Positions 38,801 through 50,800 of a DNA stretch of 64,000 nt are shown here, one piece after another. Origin of the DNA: Lutjanus erythropterus (Eukaryota > Chordata > Actinopteri > Lutjaniformes > Lutjanidae); the NCBI GenBank assembly GCA_020091685.1, contig CM034603.1, positions 21,499,095-21,563,094 on the forward strand. Reading direction: 5' to 3'. The notes beneath the pieces are model-generated. The model was not told where the DNA came from. It did not search any database and saw only the letters and a program-made list of their open reading frames with translations. The translations under genes were made by a program, and so were the position numbers. How positions within the stretch are numbered: position 1 is the first letter of the stretch; every line of letters begins with the position of its first letter.

Positions 38801-41800
38801 GTCTGTAGTAGCAGAAAGTCACCGATCAGTTCTTCAACTGAATATCTAAGCTTGGCCTTTTTATCACATGCTCAGCTCATGTTAACTAATAAAGACTCAA
38901 TGAAATCGGTTGCAAGGCGGCATCTACAAATATGTCTGAGTCTGTGTGGAAAGCGAAAGAGGCGAAAAAATGCAGGCTGTTGTCTGATGACAATTTAGCT
39001 TTTCATTACCTTTTTAGAAAAAAATCATCCACATTCATACACAGATATCTGTTTATAGAGATTAGTCATCTTTCATCGCCATCTGTCTAATTGTCACCCT
39101 CTTGTCTTAATAGAAATTTTCATAATGTTGTAGAGCTGATAACAAGAGGTATTTTAATCCAACATGGCTGATTCTTGAGAGCTTTCCAAAGGTTTGTCTG
39201 TAGCTGAGTTTTGAGCCTCAAATTTACCTTCTTCTCAGCTCCTCTCACCTTCCCTTTTTTTCGAGACCTGTAAATACACACCGAAATCCCTGAAATCACT
39301 CCACACTTATGCTTATACTCAATGTGTATTTAAGTAGATTTTATCATTAAAATGTTTCTGGGAATTGAAACGAGGAAAAATCAATCAAAAATGATTATAA
39401 AAGCAATATCAATGAATCAGATTTGTACTTTTTTTATTGACTTTCTGTTTTTGTTGTTGTATGTATGGCTGATGGGACTTAAAATAGGCTGTATATCAAA
39501 TTTACCCCAACATTGATAAATGGAACAGAGTAAAACCCTGATAAATATCAAGCAAACAAAATAGCTATGAAATAGACATTATGATTTATGGAGATGGTTA
39601 GCTTAAAAAAACACTTGTGAACATGTGAGCAAAAGTACGTCCGTAAGAGATTTATAATGTTGGTGATTGAGTGGATATAGTTCATTGTCCAGCTCTAGTT
39701 GTGCATATATTTGTAGTTTTAATACTTTGCCTTGTGTGTCTGTGTATCTGTTGCAAGCATACAGGCGTATATTTGTCTTTGGAGCATGATAACACAACAC
39801 ACTTGTGTTCATGTGTGTGCATTCTACCCTGAAATTCACCTGCTGAGGCGATATTTGATCAGTGGAAACCCCAGTGAGGTTAAAAGTGTGTTTGTATTAC
39901 ACGTATCATCAGGTTTCCTTTTAAATTCACACACAATCACTGGTAGCTTCTGCTCTGATCAACAAGCTGTTTGCAGCCACTCAGGGTCTTTCCCCCAGCT
40001 CAGGCGTGACTGCAGGTGCAGCAAAAAAAAAAAAAGCCGCACACGAACATAAACACACACTCGCACATAAAACGCAGCAAACTGTGAAGCCTTTTCTTTG
40101 ATTTTTAACACGGCTCCATCCAGCAGAGCGGTGTTACTAATGCCACCAGCTGAGTCAGGGGATCAAGTCTCCTCGCTGTCCAGTGTTTCCACTGAGCAGT
40201 CCTATGATGTGGTGATTTACACACAAGCCTCGCCTAACACACATAGTTGCTGCCTTGCTGGGCGTAAAACAACTGGATGGAGCTTTGTTCTTCATGGAGC
40301 TTTTGGCTTCTTTTAATCAGACGCTTTTGTTCCTCCCTCTGTGTTATTAGTCTCAAATTAAAAGCACAGCAGCGACCGCAGCAGCATTCCAAGACGTTAA
40401 ATGATATTGCCGGGCAAGTCGGGTCCAATAGAAAGAATTTAAGGCAACGTCTTCATATTTCAAGGTAGATTTTGATGATATTTAGAGTATTATATGGAAT
40501 AAATCCTCGCTGGAATGTGAGCTTGAAGGCTTTTCTTTGGCTGCAGGCTTTGAAAATGCTTTCATTTCCGATATTTTATCCCCTTAAGCTCAGCCCATTG
40601 TTGAATGTATTGTTATTTCATGTGGTGCATCGAGGTTACAAGGACAGGGTGGGAACTGAGAGTTTTCAAATGTCAGCGCTGCTTTCGTTCTTTTCAACTT
40701 TGTTTGCAGCTTGTTTTTGAGAGTTTGAGTGTTTTTGTAGTAGCAGAAAGCCAACAATCATTTCTTCAACTTGGACATGTGCGCTTTTTTCACCACATGT
40801 TCAGCTAATATTAACCCATAATGGCTCCACTCATACCAAATGTCGCAGGTTGGTGATAAAGTCCTGTAATCCCTGGATGATGACATGAGTCAAAATGACC
40901 AAATAAACCCTTCTGAAGACTTCAAAGAGGCCTGACTGATTGAAGTTTTGCTTTCATGCTTTCACTTAGCTCACTTAGAATTAGACGAATTCTTCCATTT
41001 GATCTTAGTGTAATTAACTGTCTCATTAGCTGCCATTAAAAGCAGTTATGCTTCATTTATTAGGATGTAAAGATCTAAAAGAAAACAAGCTTACTAAACT
41101 CACTCATCATTTATCCAGTATTGGAACCTCAATGAGGCAAATTTCTGAGGTTCAAACATTGCTGAAAGGCATGTACAACATCAATTTTGTCTTGAATCTA
41201 TTTTGTTTGTTTTGTCTATATGCATGAATAAGGTTGCTATCTGTCATGTTTATACATTTTATTTGGACCATTGGCTACATGATATTAACTAGCCTGGAAA
41301 TTACTTTGTCAGTTAAGAAAAGAAACCAATGCCAGATCCATTCTGCATAGCATGTTACAACTAGCTGACCAACATTAGCTTAGCTTAGATTTACAGTTTG
41401 CTAGATGGCTCTCTATTTGGCATTGACTGCTTCACACAATTAGCTGACTAAAGTGATTTGCAAATGTAAGCTAGTAAATTTACCAGCCAGATCAGCCCTG
41501 GGAGTGAAATACCTGCCATCATCCTCTCCAGACAGTATTGTGCTTCGTTAGTTAGCTGGCAGTTAATCCATGTTAAGTCATCTGTTGACATTAGCAGACT
41601 CCATTTCTAAGCTAACGTTAGCTGGTGGTGCACACTGTTGGTGTGTAGAGGAGCGAAAGAGAGGCAAGGCACTCTGAAGTGTGCGTAAATGTCACATAAA
41701 CATCATACCTGTAGGACTTTCCCAGGAAAAAAAACATCGACTCCTTTAGCTACATAAAAATCAATCAAAGCAATTAATACATGTAAATTTCTTCTTAATC

Positions 41801-44800
41801 TTACATATTGCACCTCAGTTTACTTAAACAATTAATTTGAATCCTGAAATGCCCAAATATTTGCTTTAATATTATTTCTTTTGTCGTCAAACACTTGCTT
41901 AAAAGAAGATGAATAATGGTGAAACCTGACCTGAGCTAAACCTTTGGTTTTCTTATTGTTCCCACAGGCTGGGCTGAAGGTTCCTCTCTTCACCTCTCAG
42001 ATGGACGTTCCAGCCGTCTCTCCATGGAGAAAACCTTTGGCCGATTGGTCAAAGACTCCCAGTGTCAACACATGTTGAAGCACCTTCATAATGGAGCCCG
42101 AATTACTGTGCAGATGCCTCCAAATGTAGAGGGTCACTGGGTGTCCACTAGGTAAAAAGCCATGGACTTATGGCCTTAATGTTTTCTGTGCATCTTTTTT
42201 TCTGGGAACACAGGAAGTTTTGACATAAAATATACAATGTAACCATTTCTTTATATTGAAACAAGGGCATTAAAACGTATATAACCAGAAACTGTTTAAA
42301 TGATATGTTATCAGGTCACTTCCTATCATAGATAAAAGATGATACTTGCTTGTTCTTTTTATAACAATACTGTGGACATTTCTCAAGACATACTGAGTTT
42401 ATAGAGTGATTTCTTATTTTTCAAACAGTGATTACTGTTCTTTCATGCTTGTACAATAAGAAAATGAACTTTCATAACTTTCTGTCCTGTTAGTTTATTT
42501 TAGTTTTTGTCCAAATTCACACGATCCTTTTCAGTATTCAGCTTTTTGTCTTATCCATAGCTCGTAAAAAGAATGCGAAATCATAAATCTCGAGGTGCTG
42601 AGTATCCTTCAATACAAGAATGAGAGTTTTCTATTCATTTCCTGTTGGCGTCTGCATTACCACACAAAAATAACTTCACTCTGACCCGAAAGGAGTGCTT
42701 TTAACATTCTCCCAAGCAATTTTTCTCTTCAAAGTCTCTGCAAAAGATGTTCTTACTAAACTGAAATGAACTGAAAGCAATGGATGCATATTATATGGAA
42801 TAAAAAAAACAATATTTGTAGGAGCCAATTGTATACTTTGGTCTTTGGAGTAAAAGGTCACTCCAGGTAGTCAACTCCAAATCAAAAATTATATTATTCC
42901 TTCTGTAGAACTGTTTGTTCAGCTACATTGTTTTGGTGTGAGTTGTTAATTATTGGATATAACCGCTATAGAGATATCTGCCCTCTCTTGAATATAGAAC
43001 TAGACAGCAGCAAGTGCCCAAAAACTACATCTGAAAATTCAACAATGTGTCCTAAAAGAAGTCATGACCCTCAAGATAATCCACAGACCTTGTTGTGAGC
43101 AGTTTTATGTAGGAGCTGTTTTCTTTCTATCAGCTATCATCACAGCATTTACTCAAAGACATGAGGCTCCTGACAGCGCGGTGTGTAAACATTAATGGTG
43201 TCCTTGGCTGAGCTGTAAGCTCTTGTCCATGAGTAGATGCATGCTTCCCTCTGCATGGTGATGCTGTTGGCGGACAGCAGACAGAAAACCGTTCCAACAT
43301 AAAACTGCTCACAACAAGGTCTGTGGATTATGTGGCTCATGATTTCTGAAAATGGATATTGTTGTAAAGTAGGGTTGTTCTGATTCTGATACCAGAATCG
43401 GAAAAGGCCACGATACTGCCTAAAATGCAGGATTGGGTATTGACTCTTATGCAAGTCTGTTAATAACATGTTCACTTCCTGCAAGCTTTTATGCCAGCTT
43501 TTATTTTTATATTATGGGTCTTTTATTTTTGCACCCTGCTGGCAGCACAGGAAGTTTGCATCTGAGAGTCAGTAAAGTGATGTGAGGGAGCTCACCTCTC
43601 AAAATCAGAAAATTGACATGAGGTAGGAGGAAAAACAGGCTACACACCATAGCTCTGCAGTATAACGGATTAGTATTAATTAATAAGCACCTAGCTGGAA
43701 TGGGAACAAGATAATAAGTGATTTAATTTGTTTTGAGACCATCTTCAGTGATGTGATTTTGATTGAGCTGTGAAAAGGTGTTTGAATGTATTGTTGCTGC
43801 AACAGCCATGCAAATGTTAGCTTTTGCAGTAATGTTTATATTTTAATGTTAGCTTTTGAGCTTTGCACATGTTTTGTGACAAAGGTTAATGTCAGTTAAC
43901 ATTATGATTAATATTTCACATGTATGGTTGCATGACAGGTAATATTTGTGTGTAACAGCTCATTTAGAGCACCACAAGCTGAGTGCCATGTAGATCCATT
44001 ATATCAGAGAAAAGGCATTCATCTCTATAGCTGTTATCTCCAAAACTCACACCAAAACTATCTAGATAGATAAACAACTCTACAGGCCAGAGGGAAAATA
44101 TGTATTTTGTTATTTTAGGATGAATTGCCCTTTAAAACTTCTTGGTATATATGTGAACATTTTCTGTATGGTGTTTATCTCCTCACCCTCCTCTGTTTTC
44201 TTTTACAGCTGTGAGGTGAGACCAGGCCCGGAGTTCCTGACGCGCTCCTACAGTTTCTTCTCCAACAACACCTTCCAGGCTCACCAGTTCTACTATGAGG
44301 ACAACCACTGCACCAAACCCACCTACACCCTGTTGATCCGGGGTCGTCTGCGCCTACGCCAGGCCTCCTGGATCATCCGCGGCGGCACAGAGGCTGAGTA
44401 CCACCTCCACAGAGTCCAGATGGTCTGTCACACGGCCACCGTGGCCAAAGAACTCAGCCAGAGGTTCAACCGCAGCTGCAGAGGGGCTGTGAAGGGCCCC
44501 TGGGAGCCCAATGTGCTCTATGAGCTGTGGAGCGAGGAGGGTGGCTTTGACTGCTCCAGGGAGCTTAACTTTGCCATGCACGAGCTGCAGCTGCTGAGGG
44601 TCGAGAAGCAGTACCTGCATCACAACCTGGACCACCTGGTGGAGGAGCTGTTTCTAGGAGACATCCACACGGAGCCATCCCAGAGGCTGTACTACAAGCC
44701 ATCAAGCTACCAGATGGCCCTGCAAAATGCCAAGGTAAGTCCCTAATGATTGAATCTTAATTAGAGTTTAGATGAGGGGGAATGTGGCTGCAGTCTCTGT

Positions 44801-47800
44801 AGAGTGAAAATGTTGGTTTATTTAGAGCTGCTATAATTCTGTATATTACTAGTTCTCCTCCTGAAAGATCACAAGATAATTCTAAGTGGTTGTGGGCTGA
44901 TAACCAGAAGAGGAAACATTAAAAAAAAAAAGAGTTCTGCAGCACAAAAGTGTGTTTATTTTTTCTTTTAGACTTTTCTAAATTTTGAGTTATAGATTTT
45001 TATGTGGCTTTACAGATACCAAGGTCTGCTTGTCTGTTGTTTGGTCTACCGGTTTGGTTCAGACTGAAATATCTCAACAACTATTGGATGGATTGCAAAC
45101 TTTTAGAAATCTCAGATAACATATTCTACTGACTTTGGCGATCCAGCTTTTCTTCTAGCACCATCATAGATATTATTCCACCTGTGACAAGGCCGTGCAG
45201 GTTAATGTTTCTTTGCAACTATTATTCAATGAGAATATCTGAAGTAATAGTGATATTTGTAGTGGTCTTTAGTAGAGTTTGTTGTCTTGTATTCCAAAAT
45301 GAAAGGTCCATGTCCCTGTACATTGTGGTTTTCATCACCGCTAACCTGGGGAGGGTTGCAGACAGACTTAGAATACATGAGCTGCAAATTCCTCTCATCT
45401 GCAGACACTGTGTTTTGTATTTATTAAAATGTATGATCCAGACAGACGAAGAGTTTTGTTTTCTGTTCTGAGCACACTGAGCTCAGTGCAGGGTCCCTGG
45501 TGAACTCCCAGTGTGTCGAGCCTCCATACAGACCACACGCACCAGGAAAAGCATGACCTTAAGTTCTTGTATGACAGATTATCTGGATCGTAGCCTGCGC
45601 CAGCTGTGAAGAGACCTGAGTAAAACAGTATTTGAAACCAGGTCTACATGTTTTGTTAATGAAGTATCAGAGTGATCAACTGATCGGAAAAAGACTGTGG
45701 ATGCTAGTTATTGTAATGTTTTTGACATCCTGTGATACAATCAGCCACCTGTCAATGGCAACAAACAGCCATCCAAGACAAATACTTTTAATCCCAGCCT
45801 GATTAGGATCGGTGTGTATGTCAACAGTCCTGACCTTACACACTAAACATTTGCACGTGTAGAAACCAAAAACTGTGCACATACTGATTTCATCTCTCTA
45901 ATCCAGCATTAAGAAAGAGCCTTTTCTTTGTTGCACCGTGCGTATGGGGTGTAATTTCTCTATTTACACTGCTGAGCAGCAGTTTCCCCGCTGGGTGAAA
46001 CCCTAGAGTGATGTTTTCACTGTCACCCTCGATAGAGATTACAATGAAATCCTGTTCAGGTCCGCTGTCTAAATAAACATCCATTTGTACGGGGATGATG
46101 AGGCTCGGTGTTGCTGATCAGAATGTAAACAGTGTGTGGAGTAAGGAGCTGTGATCAGACAAGCTCCCCTGTGGCGTTGTAATGACCAGAGCCGCGCTCT
46201 CTAAGCTCCTCTGGCCCTCAGAGGTGCAATGTGAAACCCGGCCTATCTCTGGGAGCGATCAACATGTGGTATTCCTAGAATTTGGAATCATGAGGCCATA
46301 TGAATTATTCCAGCGAGCACATACCAGATCTGATTTCATGCATGCCTGAGGCTCAAATCAAAGTGTTGCATGTGCTCTTTTTCTCCCCAGTCTTTCCTGA
46401 ATAAAAAGGAAGACGGGGTGTCGGGACTTTTAGGTGCACTTCCAAAGTTGCAGTAAAAGTCAAACATGACTAGCTTTGTCTTTAATGCAACATTATGTAA
46501 CATCTGGTATTTCTTGTAATTTAGCACCTCCAGTTTTAAAGTTGCACACGTGCATTTGTTATGATTACATTACATATGATTAAAGAGCTAATGAGTCAAC
46601 ATCTGTGCTAACTAGGGCTGCAACTAACAATTATTTATAAATTTAATAATGGTTTATTCTATAAAATGTCAAAAAGAATTGTGAAAAATGCTCGATACAG
46701 TTTCACAGAGCCCAAAGTGATGTCTTCAACTGAGTGATGTCTTTTTTTTTTCCAATCAACAGTCCAAAACCCAAAGACTCTTTATTTACTGTCATAAATG
46801 ACAAAGTAAGGCAGCAAATCCTTACATTTAAGAAGCTTGAACCAACAAATATTTGATATTTTTGCTAGAAAACTGACTGAAATTAATGAATTTTCAAATT
46901 AGTTGGCAACAAGTACACAAGACCTAGCAAGCCAGCTAATATTATTTATTTCATAGAGCTTTCACTGACAACTAAAAGCCAGTCTGACATCTTCTTTTGT
47001 CTTGATCTGTTACTCTTTCTTTTTATCTTCTTAACTTTGAATGTGGAGGGTCAAAGCTCCGTTGCTATCAGTAGAAACACCAGAAACACTCCTTCAGTGC
47101 TCTGAACTCCAAGTCTGGGCAATACAGCTAAGCTAACTAGCTAATGGCAGCTACAGTTAGCAGCGTTGCTTTAGGCTAGTTGAATGAGTTGAGGCAGAGC
47201 AGCCAGACATTGGAGGCAAAACCAGAAAATATTTTTGCCATAAAATATGATCCAGTTTCACCAAAATCAGTGAAAAGGTTCGTGTTAAGTGAACTAGTGT
47301 TGTCAAGCATTATGTGCTTTTCAACTCAACACCAGGGCATTCAGGGCCCAGAGTGAGAACGACAGAGGCACCATTAATCCTATTACAAGTCAGTGTGGCA
47401 TCAAAATGATTCTGAGGCTGTTATTTAAAGGTAGAATAGTTGCTGCAACTCTGCAGTTTATCACTCAACTCTGCATTTTCCCTCAGCTTTACAGAGCATT
47501 TAATTCACATTCATCTCATAGGTTGTTTGCAAACATGAGTGTATGATCAACTGTTTTATAGATTATCAGTTACATGAAAAAACAAGATGATGTACAGCTT
47601 GTTACACTGCCCCAAATAATATGTTAATGGCGCTTTAAATCTCTTTTTCCTTAACGAAACTAAAACGTGAATTCCATTCAGCACCATTGTGTATGGGTGG
47701 AGGCAGAAAAAAACAGTCTTGGTCAGGTTGAAACCTCAGCACGAAGATCCCTGTAGAGATGAGTGCGGAATTATTCCTTTTTTTTGGGTGAACTGACCCT

Positions 47801-50800
47801 TTATGCATCGTAATATGCTTCTATAATAACACCAGCCTGCATTATAGGCATTTTTGAACATCGTAAATGTTGGCTAATTTTATAGCTTTGGTCAATTTTG
47901 GGCCTCGTTGACCATCAACTATGCACATGCAGTAAATTAGGTTTTTGGTGAAACGGTGGTAGAAAATGCCTCACTCCTTCCTGCACAAAAAGCACTAAAT
48001 CCGACCATCTCTTGAGGTTGTAATGGTTTCTTTTCGGGGATTTTTACTGCCATGGTGACGATCCAATCCATTAATCTTAAGCGGTGTACCCAGAGCTGGT
48101 CCCAGTCCAGAACATTTGCTGGTGCCAGCATGTTCATTTGTGGTTATTGGGTGGATCTCAGCAGTGATGCAAGAGCAGGGCAGCAGACTTTAAAGTTTGT
48201 TTCTGTTTTCTGTCGCCTGGCTGGTTCGCTGCTGCGTCACTGAGGCAGAGTAATGACCACTTGATTATGATCCTTGTTAAGAAGAGATCTGTATTTTTAT
48301 ATTGTTTTTGTTGTTGTTGTTTTGGTGGTTATGTTTTTACATGATATCCCTCAAGGCAAGACTCAGTTTGGATGTTGTGTTATGCCTTCCTGAGTTCAAG
48401 TCATGTTGTTCTTTGATACTTTCTTGTGACTTTATAAGCCTTTGAAATACATTTAAAACTTGAGCAATGAAGCTAGTCAGTCTAAGATAAGACTCTTATT
48501 ATGAATTCCTGGAAAGTCACCTCACAGGAGAGATGCTGGTGTAGCAGATGCCAAACATAGGAAAAACATGGGTGTAGTGTCTTTGATATCAAAGAAGTGT
48601 TTTAAAGTCTTAGGTAGTTTCTGTTCCTCGTAAAAAGTTTGCTTCTGGACATCATATTCCCCCGAACTGTGGTGGTAATCCTCAAAATGCCCAAATGAAA
48701 GATGGCTGCCAAACAAAGTGAAATTCAGATCTAATTCTGCTTGATCTACTGTGGTTTGGATTGCACCTCATTTGTCTGTCAATTCAGACAAAAGTGCCTG
48801 CCAAATGTAGTAGTAAAAAAAATGAAATTAATAAATGTAATTTATATGAAGCGAGGGCAGTAATATCCTTCCTCATTTCCTCATTTTACTTCAGCTCCAG
48901 AAAGGGTATAAAATGCTTTGCTTCCAACATGAATAACCAAAAATTTATTGCAACACAAGCTTGTACAAGTTGGACGTTTCATTCTGTGGCAAAGACACAA
49001 AGTTTGTGAAGCTTCAGGCTTCATTGTTAGTTCATTTACTGAGAACAGCTCGTCCGTGCTTTCAAACACTCAAATTAAGAATGGTTACAGGATCATTTTC
49101 TTTTATTTGCTGTGAGGGCTGCTCAGTTTCCACTTCAGTTTATCCCTGTCAGAGCTGATGTTTAGTCAGTTGACAGAAAAAAATTATCTGCCAATATTTT
49201 GATTATCCAGCTTTTCCACACAGAGCTCAAATCAGTCTGAACACAGCCTTTTAGATGGTAAACAGAATATTTTTAGGCTTTCGAGTAGCCTGGAATTGTT
49301 ATACTAATTCACAAATGTGTCGGTATCTGACACAGCAAATGAAAGGTTGAAGAGGGGTTAAGGTGCACAGGACAACCACTGTAGTGTCCAGGGCGTTGTG
49401 GCTACGTAATAATATGTGACGTGAGAGGTAACTCTCACTAACAGCTAGCAGCCGGAGCTAACCAACCATGGACAGCTGCTGTCAGACTCTGTATCCCTGG
49501 AGAAACACTAGAAACAGAGAGTCTGCTGGAGCTTTAACAGCAGCACATTTGTGGCCATTTTTGTAAAGGCTTCTGTGTTGTACCTGCGTTGAAGGTAGCC
49601 AAGTTAATGCTAGTGGCTCAGAGGCTGAGAGGCTTTCCGGTGGTGCTGCAGCCAACAGACGTTTAAAATACCCCCCACATGGCCAGCTCAATCTCAGCAT
49701 TGGCTTTACAAGGCTTAGTGTAATGAAAAATATTAGGTGATGTTTTGAGCCATTTTTAACCCATGAAATGCTTTTTTTTATATATACAGAGTTATGAAAA
49801 ACATCAATATTATGTGTTTGATCACAGCACAGTAATATAATTTAATTTAAAAAACACATTCAAGTGTGCAGTACCTCATTAGCAAGCAACACCTTGTTCT
49901 TGTAGGCCTATTTTTTCCCTGAGTCTTGTCTGTCAGGCAGCATGCAGGTTGTCCTGCCTTCATGGTTGGGGTTTATTGGGAAACTCATAGTAAATGCTAC
50001 TGCTAATTAGAAATAATTAAATTAATCCATTTACAGTTGACATTCACATAAAAAGACACATAATTGAACATCAAGGATTAGAGTAAGAAAGTGCAGCTGG
50101 TTTTAGTAGACAGTATCACCAGACTATCACAGTCATCAAAGTGTTTTAAAGCTGCGAGCCATATATGAAAGTGGAGTCAATGCCAGACTGAAGATGGACA
50201 CTTAGTGTAATAAGCTGACAATTCTGTCTGACATTAGGCAACACAATAACTAATAACTGATCGTTTTTTATTAGAATGTATTTGCTATATAAATAAATCA
50301 CCCCTACACAGTCCTGTGAAACATTGTGCTACTCCCTGCCTTGGCTGAGCAGTGATGCTCAGGTGAGAAATTCATAGAAAGAAGACATGTTCATAGTGTT
50401 TTTTTTTTCCTTAGCTCACACAGGCTGTCTGGGTTTTATGGCATTTTTCCTGCAGATCTGGAACGTGTTTTCCACACCTGCAACATAAACTCTCCCACCT
50501 TCTCTTTTTCTTTTACTCTCATATACGTGAAAATATGTGCACAGGCTGTATTTTTCTCTCCTTGCACTGTATTTATTTCTTTTTCCCTGCTACATATATA
50601 TCTCTTACTCATACACACAAACACAGATGCACAAGTGCCGAGACACACACCCGTAAAAATACACTCTGCTCTGATAGTCTCAGAGCTGCATTCACAGGAG
50701 GCCTCTCCTCCAGTCGTCCCATTAACCTCTCACTCTGAGGCGGTTCTGGAGCTGCACTGGGATTATCTCATCTGTAGCTTGTACTGATACTTCTTTTTCT

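Larger units (their letters stand above)
32813..41967 (+). other. apcdd1 intron 1 (9.2 kb)
   Basis: This phase-1 intron contains dispersed repeats and no other supported gene. The repeats are a 0.8-kb TACTCAAGTA-type element at 33925-34700, a region with repeated CGGGCAAG words at about 35.02-35.43 kb, a GGTTCGAGTCC B-box-like word at 37440, and two copies of a 90-bp repeat near 38.81 and 40.73 kb. Bases 37.6-38.2 kb and 41.0-41.9 kb are AT-rich with nothing recognisable. Confidence 0.85.

Noticed and set aside
44120-44208. In-frame extension of apcdd1 exon 3 upstream to an ATG at 44120
   Set aside because: A strong polypyrimidine tract and TTTTACAG lie directly before 44209, and the residues before Ser75 have no family similarity. 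The upstream codons are intron.
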